This document shows positions 25,172 through 33,382 of a stretch of DNA of 64,000 bases, in pieces. The notes beneath the pieces are model-generated. The model was not told where the DNA came from. It did not search any database and saw only the letters and a program-made list of their open reading frames with translations. The first letter of the stretch is position 1. Each line of letters opens with the position of its first letter. The DNA is from Brevibacillus brevis NBRC 100599 (GTDB taxonomy: Bacteria; Bacillota; Bacilli; Brevibacillales; Brevibacillaceae), in NCBI RefSeq assembly GCF_000010165.1, contig NC_012491.1:4099501-4163500 (forward strand), written 5' to 3'. A program made the position numbers and the translations under genes.

Positions 25172-26173
25172 CTATTTGCCGAGATTGTTCTTAATGGCTT
25201 CCAATCCAGCAATTTCTCCCAGGAAGAACGTATCGCCCGCGAGTGTATCCATCTTGTAAACCTGGTTGTTTTTCACTGCTTTGAGGTTTTTCCAGACAGG
25301 ATGATCCTTCCAGATATGAATCAACCCTTCCGGCTCTTCTGCTTTTGCCGATCGGCGGTTCTCAGCAATAAAGATATGATCGGGAGCGAGCTCACTCAAC
25401 GCCTCGATTCCGATACGCCCCCCAATCTTTCCATCCTCGGGCAATCCTGCTATCGGCGTTAGTCCCACTTCCTCATAGTAAATCGGGAAGTTTTTGGGAT
25501 GCATCACCGTAAAATCCTTGCCATTGGAAACGAGGAATAGCACCGTTTCTCCTTTATGTTTGTCTGCTGCTGCTTTTGCTTCGCTTTTCAGCGTCTCAAA
25601 ATCGGCCAAAACTTGCTTCGCCTTATCTTCTTTGCCAATAACTTCAGCTATTTTCATCAGGCGGGTGGGTGCATCCACAGAGAAATCAATGACGATGGAA
25701 TCAGCCATTTTGTTGAATTCTTCAAATCTGGAGCCTTTCCCGGTGCTTGTCATGACAATAACTTCTGGGTCCATCTCCAACAAAGTCTCCAAATTCGTTT
25801 TTCCACCCAGATCCTTCACCGTTTTCCCTTCCGCATACTTCGCAAAAATGGGTGACTTACTTTTGGTCGACTCAAAGCCTTCCGATACAATCGGAGCAAA
25901 ATCTAGCACGAGGAAGTAATCGGTTCCCATGATATCGACAGAAGCGACACGCTCCGGCTTTTTCTCCAGTGTGACTTCCCCCATCGCATGCTTGATGGTT
26001 CGAGGATACACAGGGGCCTCTGTCCCTTTTGTATCGGGTTGTGATGCTCCTGCCTCAACCGTTTGCGCTTTATTGGTAGCGTTTGTGTCTGTAGTCGACT
26101 GTCCTGCTCCGCAACCCGCTACGACGGCTGTGGCTAAGATTACGGACAGAATGCCTGATAATTTCTTTTTCAT
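25172..26173 (-). CDS. Iron-siderophore ABC transporter substrate-binding lipoprotein
   Basis: 333 aa with a lipoprotein signal peptide (MKKKLSGILSVILATAVVAGCG, lipidated Cys about residue 20) and a Thr/Ala-rich linker. The type III binding fold (Peripla_BP_2) begins YPRTIKHAMGEVTLEKKPERVASVDI. ATG 26173 has AAAGGAG 9 bases upstream. It would bind a ferric siderophore or hydroxamate at the outer membrane face. Last gene of a Fur-box operon. Related to FhuD/YclQ/FeuA, but the exact ligand is not clear. Confidence 0.9.
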   Translation of the reverse strand: MKKKLSGILSVILATAVVAGCGAGQSTTDTNATNKAQTVEAGASQPDTKGTEAPVYPRTIKHAMGEVTLEKKPERVASVDIMGTDYFLVLDFAPIVSEGFESTKSKSPIFAKYAEGKTVKDLGGKTNLETLLEMDPEVIVMTSTGKGSRFEEFNKMADSIVIDFSVDAPTRLMKIAEVIGKEDKAKQVLADFETLKSEAKAAADKHKGETVLFLVSNGKDFTVMHPKNFPIYYEEVGLTPIAGLPEDGKIGGRIGIEALSELAPDHIFIAENRRSAKAEEPEGLIHIWKDHPVWKNLKAVKNNQVYKMDTLAGDTFFLGEIAGLEAIKNNLGK

Positions 26174-26215
26174 ATCGATTGAACTCCTTTTTTCATCCCC
26201 TGATTTCAACGTGTC

Positions 26216-27241
26216 TTACCCCTTTGTCCGGATCAATAAATACAGAAAATAAGGCCCCCCAATGAGGGAAATAACAATACCCGCTGGTACTTCTGTAGCT
26301 GGCATGATGCTTCGCCCTATCGTATCCCCGGCCAATACGAGCAATGAACCGACGAGCGCCGTAATGGGCAGCATGTATTGATGCTGGGGTCCGACCAATC
26401 TGCGCGCGATATGCGGACCGAGCAAACCGATAAAGCCTATGCCTCCACCTGTCGCTACACTCGACGCAGCCAAACCAACCGCCCCGGTCATCAAAGCCAG
26501 TCGCTCCCGTTGAAGAGATACTCCCAGACTTGCTGCAATATGTTCGTTCATACTGAGCAGGTTCAGTACATTTGCCTTCCGATACACGTACGGTAGCAGA
26601 ATCACCATCCACGGCAAAAGTGCCAGCACGAACTTCCAATTGGAACCCCACAACGATCCCATTTGCCAAGTGACGACAAACTCGAGGTTTCGTGGATTCA
26701 ACTGAAGTGTCAAAATAATGCTGATGGCGCTAAGTCCCGCCCCTACTGCAATTCCTGTAAGCAAGAGACGGGTAGGCGATATGCCGTGCCCCTTCTTGTA
26801 TGCAAGCATATAGATGATGCCTGCTGTGGCAGTGGCACCGATGAGTGCGAGAAATGGCATCAAAAAAGGCGGAGCCATGTTCGTCGCAGGATAAAGAGAG
26901 ACGAACAACAATACGGCCAGTCCAGCACCTGAACTGATTCCAAGAATGCCAGGGTCAGACAGACCATTGCGAGAGATTCCTTGCAAAATCGCCCCCGATA
27001 CAGCAAGCCCAGCCCCAATCATGACCGCAATCACCATACGAGGAAGCCGCAGCTCAAACAACACGAGACTCTGCTTTTTCGAGCCCTCCCCGAGCAATGT
27101 CTGCAACACCTCGAAGGGCCCAATACTGTACGGTCCCGTGTTCAAGCTCAGGACAAAACCGACAAGCAAAAGTACTGCGAAAAGAAGGATCAGTCGGACA
27201 CTACGGCTTTTTCTTTTGTGAGAAAAGTGATCGATGTCCAC
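26216..27241 (-). CDS. FecCD-family siderophore permease, second subunit
   Basis: 341-aa permease with about nine to ten membrane helices. RLPRMVIAVMIGAGLAVSGAILQGISRNGLSDPGILG near residues 66-100 and IGFIGLLGPHIARRLVGPQH near 267 are FecCD landmarks. Start is GTG 27241, 8 bases from AAAGGAGG; this GTG shares its first G with the stop codon of the preceding permease gene, so the pair is translationally coupled. Together they form a heterodimeric channel. Confidence 0.92.
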   Translation of the reverse strand: MDIDHFSHKRKSRSVRLILLFAVLLLVGFVLSLNTGPYSIGPFEVLQTLLGEGSKKQSLVLFELRLPRMVIAVMIGAGLAVSGAILQGISRNGLSDPGILGISSGAGLAVLLFVSLYPATNMAPPFLMPFLALIGATATAGIIYMLAYKKGHGISPTRLLLTGIAVGAGLSAISIILTLQLNPRNLEFVVTWQMGSLWGSNWKFVLALLPWMVILLPYVYRKANVLNLLSMNEHIAASLGVSLQRERLALMTGAVGLAASSVATGGGIGFIGLLGPHIARRLVGPQHQYMLPITALVGSLLVLAGDTIGRSIMPATEVPAGIVISLIGGPYFLYLLIRTKG

Positions 27242-28278
27242 TACCACTCCCTCCTTTCCTTACGTGCCAGGTACAGGAAGAAGGGGACCCCGATGACAGC
27301 GATAATGGCGCCAAGCGGTGTTTCGTAGGGCATCGCTATCATTTTGGCTCCGATGTCTGCAAAAACAACCAAAACGCCTCCCATGACTGCCGAACAAGGA
27401 ATGATCCAGCGGTAATCAACCCCAACCAGAAAACGGACGATGTGCGGGACGACAAGACCGACAAACCCGACACCGCCAACCGTTGAGACCGAAGCACCTG
27501 CCAGTACCATGACGACAACCGCCGCCAAACCCTTCACCAGTCTGGTCTTTTGTCCGAGTCCCGCTGCAATCTCTTCTCCCAGACTCAAAATGGTAATGGA
27601 GCGAGACAGGATCATGGCCACAATGATTCCTCCCACAATCCAGGGCATCATGACGGATACTTGAAACCACTCCGCTGTAGAGATCCCCCCTGCTGACCAG
27701 AATGCCAGATCGTAGTTGATCTGAAAGAGGAGGGATATCGCCTGACTAATCCCTGATAGGATAGAGCTAACGACTGCCCCCGCCAACGCGAGCCGTAAAG
27801 GTGTCAAACCGTTTTTGGAAAAATAGGCCAGTCCATAAACAAGCCCTACCCCCAAACCCGCTCCGATAAAAGAAAAGAGAACAATAGACTCAAAAGGGAG
27901 TCTTGGCGCAAAAGCAAAAACGAGTACGAGCACGAATCCTGCCCCTGCATTAATGCCCATCAAGCCCGTATCCGCAATCGGATTTCTCGTAACCCCTTGC
28001 ATGATGGCTCCTGCTACGGCAAAAGCAGCTCCTACCAGCGCTCCTGCCAAGGCACGCGGCATTCGCAGTGATTGAATAATGACGTGATGCTCGTTGCTAG
28101 AATCATAATGAAAAATCGAGTTCCAAACGGTGGAAAACGAGATATTCGCTACTCCTGTGATAATGGATGAACCTAGCCCGAACAAGATGCCGCAGATCCC
28201 CGCAACAATCAACACGGTCGCCATCCACGGCCTGGTTCGAAGCGAAGTATTTTTAGTGATCGGCTGTGACAGTGACAT
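27241..28278 (-). CDS. FecCD-family siderophore permease, first subunit
   Basis: 345-aa permease, same architecture as its neighbour: SLRMPRALAGALVGAAFAVAGAIMQGVTRNPIADTGLMGIN and the coupling region VGFVGLVVPHIVRFLVGVDYR. ATG 28278 is preferred (AAGAAGGGA directly upstream) over 28302. Its first 26 bases overlap the end of the nitroreductase gene. Confidence 0.92.
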   Translation of the reverse strand: MSLSQPITKNTSLRTRPWMATVLIVAGICGILFGLGSSIITGVANISFSTVWNSIFHYDSSNEHHVIIQSLRMPRALAGALVGAAFAVAGAIMQGVTRNPIADTGLMGINAGAGFVLVLVFAFAPRLPFESIVLFSFIGAGLGVGLVYGLAYFSKNGLTPLRLALAGAVVSSILSGISQAISLLFQINYDLAFWSAGGISTAEWFQVSVMMPWIVGGIIVAMILSRSITILSLGEEIAAGLGQKTRLVKGLAAVVVMVLAGASVSTVGGVGFVGLVVPHIVRFLVGVDYRWIIPCSAVMGGVLVVFADIGAKMIAMPYETPLGAIIAVIGVPFFLYLARKERREW

Positions 28279-28846
28279 TTCCCTTCTTATCCTCCAGAGC
28301 AACGTTCGAATGAATCACGGTCAGCTTGTCGTTTGCAGCCGTTCTCGCTCGTGCTTCCGGGATGACCTCCGGAAAGCCAAGCTGAAGCATTCCTACGAGC
28401 TTTTCCTCCGCACGTACCCCTACCGCTTGCAAAAATCCTGCTTGATACGTAAACGGTTCCGTTTTCCAAACGACGCCCAATCCCCGCTCCCACGCCGCTA
28501 GCTGAAAGTTTTGAATCAACGTGCAGGCTGCCGCATAATCCTCTTCCCGTTCTCTTTGCCGAGAGTCTTCATGAACGATTACCAAAAGGTATGCCGGGAT
28601 GCGTAAAAGCAATTCCGGATCTCTTTTTTTCATGGCGTTTTGAAGAATGGCATCGACGACAACCTGCTTGCCTTCCTCCATATACAGAACGAATCGCCAA
28701 GGCTCGCGCAGTCCGTGGTTAGGTGCCCAGACAGCTACATCCAGTAACTCACGAATCAATTCCAGTGGAATCGGGTCTGGCTTGAATTTCTTTATGGTTC
28801 TGCGGTCACGGATCGCTTGTGCAATCGGATACAATGATGGTTCCAT
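28253..28846 (-). CDS. Nitroreductase-family flavoprotein in a siderophore operon
   Basis: 197 aa, FMN-binding nitroreductase fold: AIRDRRTIKKFKPDPIP at the start (phosphate-binding Arg residues), AVWAPNHGLREPWRF (47-61) and GLGVVWKTEPF near residue 130. ATG 28846 follows GGAGGG by 8 bases. It lies between a Fur box and the permease genes and overlaps them, so it is made when iron is short. A ferric-siderophore reductase that frees the imported iron is a sensible role, but NAD(P)H oxidation of other quinones or nitro compounds is equally possible from sequence. Confidence 0.88.
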   Translation of the reverse strand: MEPSLYPIAQAIRDRRTIKKFKPDPIPLELIRELLDVAVWAPNHGLREPWRFVLYMEEGKQVVVDAILQNAMKKRDPELLLRIPAYLLVIVHEDSRQREREEDYAAACTLIQNFQLAAWERGLGVVWKTEPFTYQAGFLQAVGVRAEEKLVGMLQLGFPEVIPEARARTAANDKLTVIHSNVALEDKKGNVTVTADH

Positions 28847-28866
28847 CTCGTTCCCTCCAATAATAG

Positions 28867-28891
28867 TGATACTCATTCTCAATCATTATCA
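28867..28891 (-). promoter_or_regulatory. Fur box of the nitroreductase-permease operon
   Basis: TGATAATGATTGAGAATGAGTATCA on the minus strand is two overlapping 7-1-7 Fur half-site pairs (consensus TGATAAT-N-ATTATCA). It overlaps the last codons of the upstream regulator gene. Confidence 0.8.
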
Positions 28892-30498
28892 CAAAATTGT
28901 GGACGCAAGAAAATTGAAGAACCTGATTCCTTTTTTGTACATTCCTGTGACTCTGCAAGATGCGTGAGCGCCTCTGATATGGCCTGCTCATGGCCGAGTG
29001 CGGAATAATGCAGCCAAGGATATACCCCAGCTCGATGTACATTTCCCTTTAATCGATGCTTGCGTACATCCGTTCGAATTTTCCTTTCGTCGAAAAGCAG
29101 AATATGATCAGCCTGAAAATCTTGTAGCTCATCCAGGCTCGCGATATCCAGAAAGGCAAAATGATCTGTTCCCACCGGAGGTCTTACCTGAAGATCTCCG
29201 TACAAAATATCGGAAATTTTCCGCCTTCTCGCACCAAATATACGGGCTCCCCCATCCCAAGCCCTCACTGCCATAACGGTTTCATTCCCAATTTTTTTGC
29301 GGATACGCTCGCGGGCTGCAACTGCTTTCAAATCATAATAATAGAGCCAACTCGTCGCCACTTCTGCAATTCCCAGCATGGTAGCTATCTGCTGCAAATG
29401 ATCTCGCCAGGTCGTTGTTTTGAAAGGAATGAGCTGTGTCGGTGCAATGGCTTCCAATTGTTCAAGCCAAGGTGCAACCTGATCTGTACCGACAATCAAA
29501 TCCGGCTCCATCTGGCGTAGACGGTACAAGTCAAATTCCAGTGTGGCTGCTTCCATCTGGGAGTACGGCCTCTTTTGCCGATGCTTTTCCCAAACAGGAA
29601 TCAGATGTTGGACCGAAAACCCCAGTGCGAGCAGATCACCGATGATTGCTGGATGGAGTACGGCGATTTTCTTTTGTAACGATTTCTTGAAGCGATAAGG
29701 GGGAACACCAACGATCTTTTTAAACATCCGACTGAAATAGTACACATCCCGATAGCCCACTTCATTAGCTACCTCAGGAATCATCACGTCCTGGGCCACC
29801 AGAAGCTGACAAGCCTTCTCCATTCGTTTCCGATTGATGAATTGCAAGGGAGTGAGCGAGGTGTACTCCTTAAACTGCTGATAGAAAAGGGTCGGCGTCA
29901 TTCCTGAGTAGCGAGCCATCTCCTCGATCTGAAAAATCTCCTCACAATGCTGCTCCATATGCTCAGCGATCCCTTGAAGAAGTTGCTGACGATCTGTTTT
30001 TTTCTCTTGCAGCGTAATTCCAGCCATAATCGCTTGCCATAGCTTCCAAAAAAGAATTTGCATGGTTGCCTGATCGAGGTGATCTTTTCGCCATGCCAGA
30101 TGCAATTGTTCGATGTGATGGTGAATTAAGGAGATTGTTTCGATATGGTACTTCCCCTGGATCGGTAGCATCACTTCGTTTATGAGCCACCCATCCCTTT
30201 CTTTTCTGGCATGAGCAGCAAAAAGCGCCACGTAACAAACATAGATGCTCTCCGTAATGGGCAAAAGGGCGAGCCCTTCCTGCCTATCCTCTGGAGATAT
30301 AACCATGCAATCTCCTTGGTTAAGCATCCCTCCTGTCTTATCCAACCGAAATGACGCCCTGCCCTCTATTACCAACATGATTATTTGTTCGCTTCTATCT
30401 CTCGCTTCTACAATCTTCCATTCTTTTGAAATGGACAAAACTTGCACATCATTTACAGTGATGACATTCGGATCACTATATGTGTCTGTTTTTCTCAT
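28879..30498 (-). CDS. AraC-family regulator fused to a siderophore-binding domain (Btr-like)
   Basis: 539 aa. Order: N-terminal cupin-like sensor region (about 20-130), AraC double helix-turn-helix (about 165-265, with IEEMARYSGMTPTLFYQQFKEYTSLTPLQFINRKRMEKA and the second motif VGYRDVYYFSRMFKKIVGVPPYRF), then a Peripla_BP_2-type domain (about 280-520). This order is that of B. subtilis Btr (YbbB), which senses bacillibactin through its binding domain and activates uptake genes. ATG 30498 has AGGAG 7 bases upstream. It has its own Fur box. Expected to activate the downstream uptake genes when the cognate siderophore is present. Confidence 0.9.
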   Translation of the reverse strand: MRKTDTYSDPNVITVNDVQVLSISKEWKIVEARDRSEQIIMLVIEGRASFRLDKTGGMLNQGDCMVISPEDRQEGLALLPITESIYVCYVALFAAHARKERDGWLINEVMLPIQGKYHIETISLIHHHIEQLHLAWRKDHLDQATMQILFWKLWQAIMAGITLQEKKTDRQQLLQGIAEHMEQHCEEIFQIEEMARYSGMTPTLFYQQFKEYTSLTPLQFINRKRMEKACQLLVAQDVMIPEVANEVGYRDVYYFSRMFKKIVGVPPYRFKKSLQKKIAVLHPAIIGDLLALGFSVQHLIPVWEKHRQKRPYSQMEAATLEFDLYRLRQMEPDLIVGTDQVAPWLEQLEAIAPTQLIPFKTTTWRDHLQQIATMLGIAEVATSWLYYYDLKAVAARERIRKKIGNETVMAVRAWDGGARIFGARRRKISDILYGDLQVRPPVGTDHFAFLDIASLDELQDFQADHILLFDERKIRTDVRKHRLKGNVHRAGVYPWLHYSALGHEQAISEALTHLAESQECTKKESGSSIFLRPQFCDND

Positions 30499-30530
30499 AA
30501 ATAACTCCTCTTGAATCATGATGCAGCAAT

Positions 30531-30545
30531 TGATAACAATTCTCA
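30531..30545 (-). promoter_or_regulatory. Fur box of the AraC/Btr-like gene
   Basis: TGATAACAATTCTCA on the plus strand fits the 7-1-7 Fur pattern with few mismatches, 33-47 bases before the start codon. Confidence 0.6.
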
Positions 30546-30599
30546 CCAATTGTACGAGAGACTTGGCAAAACTGCAATTACACTTGAGTGAGAAAAAAG

Positions 30600-30652
30600 C
30601 AAAAAAACGCCAAACGATCATCAAGATGACCACTCGACGTTTTCTTTTTCCA
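30600..30652. terminator. Imperfect terminator-like hairpin
   Basis: ACGCC...GATCATC and GATGACC...GACGT arms fold imperfectly, with T/A runs on both sides. It insulates the Btr-like gene from the SDR gene; no gene ends right here. Confidence 0.4.
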
Positions 30653-30774
30653 CGTAAGCTATTCTATTGACACTCTTCCTAGACAAATATTTTTAAAAAT
30701 CTTATATTTTAACAAAGCATCTCATATTTCCTACCTATGTTTCTACTTAAACACAAACAGAAAGAGGTACAGGT

Positions 30775-31509
30775 ATGCTGAGCAATCAAAAAGTAATCGT
30801 AACAGGAGCAGCTTCTGGGATCGGGAAAGCCGTAGTGATGCACTGCTTGCAAGAAGGGGCCGCTGTCATCGCGTGTGACCTCAATCAGGAAGCTTTGCTG
30901 GCACTGGAAGAAGAGATGGATCGAGCAGAAAGACTACATACGTATTGTGTGGATGTTAGCAAATATGAGGAGGTCGCGGCTTTTTTTGCGCATATCGAGG
31001 CAGAGCATGCGGATTGTACCAGTCTCGTCAATAACGCAGGCATTTACCTGGCGAAAAACATTCTGGACTACGACCTCGACACAATTGAAAAAGTACTCGC
31101 GATTAACGTAAAAGGTAGCATTTATTTCTCACAGATGTTCGGAAAGCTCCTTTTTCCTGCCCAAAAACGAGGAACGATCGTCAACCTGTCCTCTGTATCC
31201 GGAATCGAGGGCAGCTCGGATGCAGTCTATGGAACCTCGAAGGCGGCCATTCTCGGCTTGACGAAAAGCTGCGCAATGAACTTCGCTCCCTACATCCGGG
31301 TCAATGCGGTAGCACCCACTATGGTTGCTACACCGATGATGGACACCATTCCAGAATGGCGTCGGGCAGAATATCTCGCTCACGGCCTCATCGACAGCCC
31401 TGTAATGCCAGCGGACGTGGCAGATACCGTCGTTTTCCTGTTATCGGAGAAGTCCAAACACTACACCGGAGCGACTTTTGACATCAACAACGGCGGATAT
31501 CTGCGGTAA
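30775..31509 (+). CDS. Short-chain dehydrogenase/reductase
   Basis: 244-aa Rossmann-fold NAD(P)-dependent oxidoreductase of the classical SDR type: TGAASGIG (10-17), NNAG (86-89), catalytic Ser140 in NLSSVSG and YGTSK (Tyr152, Lys156). Asp35 after the second strand (VIACDL) suggests NAD preference. AGAGGT lies 6 bases before the ATG. Transcribed alone, convergent with fmdB. Substrate not identifiable. Confidence 0.92.
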   Translation: MLSNQKVIVTGAASGIGKAVVMHCLQEGAAVIACDLNQEALLALEEEMDRAERLHTYCVDVSKYEEVAAFFAHIEAEHADCTSLVNNAGIYLAKNILDYDLDTIEKVLAINVKGSIYFSQMFGKLLFPAQKRGTIVNLSSVSGIEGSSDAVYGTSKAAILGLTKSCAMNFAPYIRVNAVAPTMVATPMMDTIPEWRRAEYLAHGLIDSPVMPADVADTVVFLLSEKSKHYTGATFDINNGGYLR

Positions 31510-31528
31510 TAGCATGGCAAAGGGGCGT

Positions 31529-31840
31529 TTAATGCCCTACCATCCAAGGGCGTTCGCCCCCACGACTGTGAGAATGTCCCCGATGTGTCTGGCTACCGTG
31601 GCTATGGCTGCACCCTGCTCCTTCATGGGAATGCGAATCCTTCCGTACCACTTTTGGTTCCACACCACGCTCAATACGTTGTCGCAGCGCTTGCGGTGTC
31701 ATGATCAATCCTGGTGCGGCATACAAACGTTTTGATGGTAGCCGGCAGTTGGGGCACGCAATGCTATCTGTAAGCTCGCTCATCTTCAGCCATTGTACAA
31801 ATGGACCACATTCCTCGCACATGTAATCATATCTCGGCAT
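31529..31840 (-). CDS. fmdB: FmdB-family zinc-ribbon protein
   Basis: 103 aa. The N-terminus MPRYDYMCEECGPF...ACPNCRLPSKRLYAAPGLI holds the two CxxC pairs of the FmdB/CxxC_CXXC_SSSS zinc ribbon. A His/Ser-rich C-terminal tail (SHSHEGAGCSHSHGSQTHRGHSHSRGG) could bind nickel or zinc. FmdB was first described next to formamidase in Methylophilus and proposed as regulator; here it also follows fmdA after 36 bases. Confidence 0.88.
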   Translation of the reverse strand: MPRYDYMCEECGPFVQWLKMSELTDSIACPNCRLPSKRLYAAPGLIMTPQALRQRIERGVEPKVVRKDSHSHEGAGCSHSHGSQTHRGHSHSRGGERPWMVGH

Positions 31841-31876
31841 CGTATTTGGCTCCCTCTTTCGCGTTCTTTTTCCTGG

Positions 31877-33058
31877 CTACTTCGGCAAAATATCTCGATC
31901 AAAAATGCTTGTCGGGATAGACAAGGTGCAGCACGCATTCGGAATATCGACGATTCCCGCAATTCTTCCCTCCACCGGCGCTGTTCCCAGTAGCATGTAC
32001 GCCTGCTCCCCCGTGAAGCCCATCGCCGTTTTCAAATACTCGATGGCATTCAGGCAAGCATTGCGGTAAGCGACATGCGCATCCATGTACAGCTGCTGCC
32101 CTGTCGTCTCGTGGACGGAAATCCCTTCGAAAACGAGGTATTCTGTATAGCGAGGTTCTACTGGACCCGGCTTGAATACAGGGTTGTTCACGATGTTATA
32201 CTTCGCCATCCCGCCCTTGATGATGTCCACATGAAGATCCAGCCACCCAGCCATTTCAATTCCGCCACAGAAGGTCACTTCTCCGTCTCCTTGTGAAAAA
32301 TGCAAATCGCCCATGGACAGCTTCGCCCCATTTACATAAACCGGAAAGTAAATACGAGTGCCTTTGGACAAGTTTTTGATATCGCAGTTTCCGCCATGCT
32401 CGCGAGGAGGGACAGTCCGAGCCGCTTCTGTGGCAATCCGATCAAACTCCGCTCCTTTTAAACTACCCAACACGGCACTGTGCGGGGTCGGCAAATTCGC
32501 GAGTGGCGGCATTCGTTCAGGATTTGTCGCTACGAGGTCGCTCTCTCTTCGGTTCCAGCGATCCAATAGCTGGTGGGAAGGTGCGGTACCAATCAAGCCT
32601 GGATGAAGAATGCCAGCAAATTTGACTCCTGGCAAATGGCGGGAGGTCGTGTAAATGCCGTGGAAGTCCCAGATCGACTTGGCCGCTTGTGAATAATGAT
32701 CAACGAGGAAGCTCCCGCCGTTTTCTTTGGCGAAAATCCCGTTAAAGCCCCATTCCGATTGGGGAAGTGCCCCGATATCGAGAATATCGACAACCAAGAG
32801 GTCGCCTGGCTCTGCTCCATTCACCCAGACAGGTCCACTAAGTACATGGACGCGATTGAGGTTCACATCGCGAATATCGGAAGGGTCATCGTTGTTCGCG
32901 ATCTGCCCGTCCGTCCAGTCCTTACATTCCATGCGAAAAACAGCTCCCGGATTCACGGAAACGGTTGCTGGAATGTCTGGGTGCCATCTGTTGTGACCAG
33001 GTGTATCCTGCTCCTCCATCGGTTTGTTCAAGTCAACTCGAAATAAAACTTCTGGCAT
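31877..33058 (-). CDS. fmdA: Formamidase
   Basis: Acetamidase/formamidase-family enzyme hydrolysing formamide to formate and ammonia, a nitrogen-scavenging step. 393 aa, normal length. PGHNRWHPDIPATVSVNPG near residue 20, GDLLVVDI, and MGDLHFSQGDGEVTFCGGIEMAG (about 244-266) match the family. GGGGG precedes the ATG. The gene lies behind a sigma-54 promoter and is divergent from a sigma-54 activator, consistent with nitrogen control. Confidence 0.95.
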   Translation of the reverse strand: MPEVLFRVDLNKPMEEQDTPGHNRWHPDIPATVSVNPGAVFRMECKDWTDGQIANNDDPSDIRDVNLNRVHVLSGPVWVNGAEPGDLLVVDILDIGALPQSEWGFNGIFAKENGGSFLVDHYSQAAKSIWDFHGIYTTSRHLPGVKFAGILHPGLIGTAPSHQLLDRWNRRESDLVATNPERMPPLANLPTPHSAVLGSLKGAEFDRIATEAARTVPPREHGGNCDIKNLSKGTRIYFPVYVNGAKLSMGDLHFSQGDGEVTFCGGIEMAGWLDLHVDIIKGGMAKYNIVNNPVFKPGPVEPRYTEYLVFEGISVHETTGQQLYMDAHVAYRNACLNAIEYLKTAMGFTGEQAYMLLGTAPVEGRIAGIVDIPNACCTLSIPTSIFDRDILPK

Positions 33059-33110
33059 GCTGCTTCCCCCTCACTTGTTCGAAATGGCATATGCGTACAT
33101 ACACAAAAAG

Positions 33111-33127
33111 AAGCAAAAGACATGCCA
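33111..33127 (-). promoter_or_regulatory. Sigma-54 promoter of fmdA-fmdB
   Basis: TGGCATGTCTTTTGCTT on the minus strand: GG and GC elements are exactly 10 bases apart, matching TGGCACG-N4-TTGCW with one mismatch, 53 bases before the fmdA start codon. Confidence 0.85.
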
Positions 33128-33169
33128 ATGCTTGCTGGCCCCGATAAAAATTTAATCGTACCGATTCTT

Positions 33170-33198
33170 TTGGCTATTTTCTCCTGTATACTTATGAC
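33170..33198 (+). promoter_or_regulatory. Probable sigma-A promoter of the activator gene
   Basis: TTGGCT, 17-base spacer, TATGAC, about 185 bases before the start; the long leader also holds the palindrome GGACA-CC-TGTCC (33313-33324) that might be an activator site. Confidence 0.4.
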
Positions 33199-33382
33199 AA
33201 AGAGCTTGTCGCAAAACAGGTCATGCAGTTGATCTGCCCTTGACCAGAAAACTCCCTCTTCTCTTGTATCGCTTTCGTCTTTGTGTGTCGTTTGTTTCAC
33301 CTTCCTTGTCGGACACCTGTCCCACGATCGAACAAACAAACTATAACCAAGAAAGGGTGCGAGAACGATTTTTGAAGCCGGC

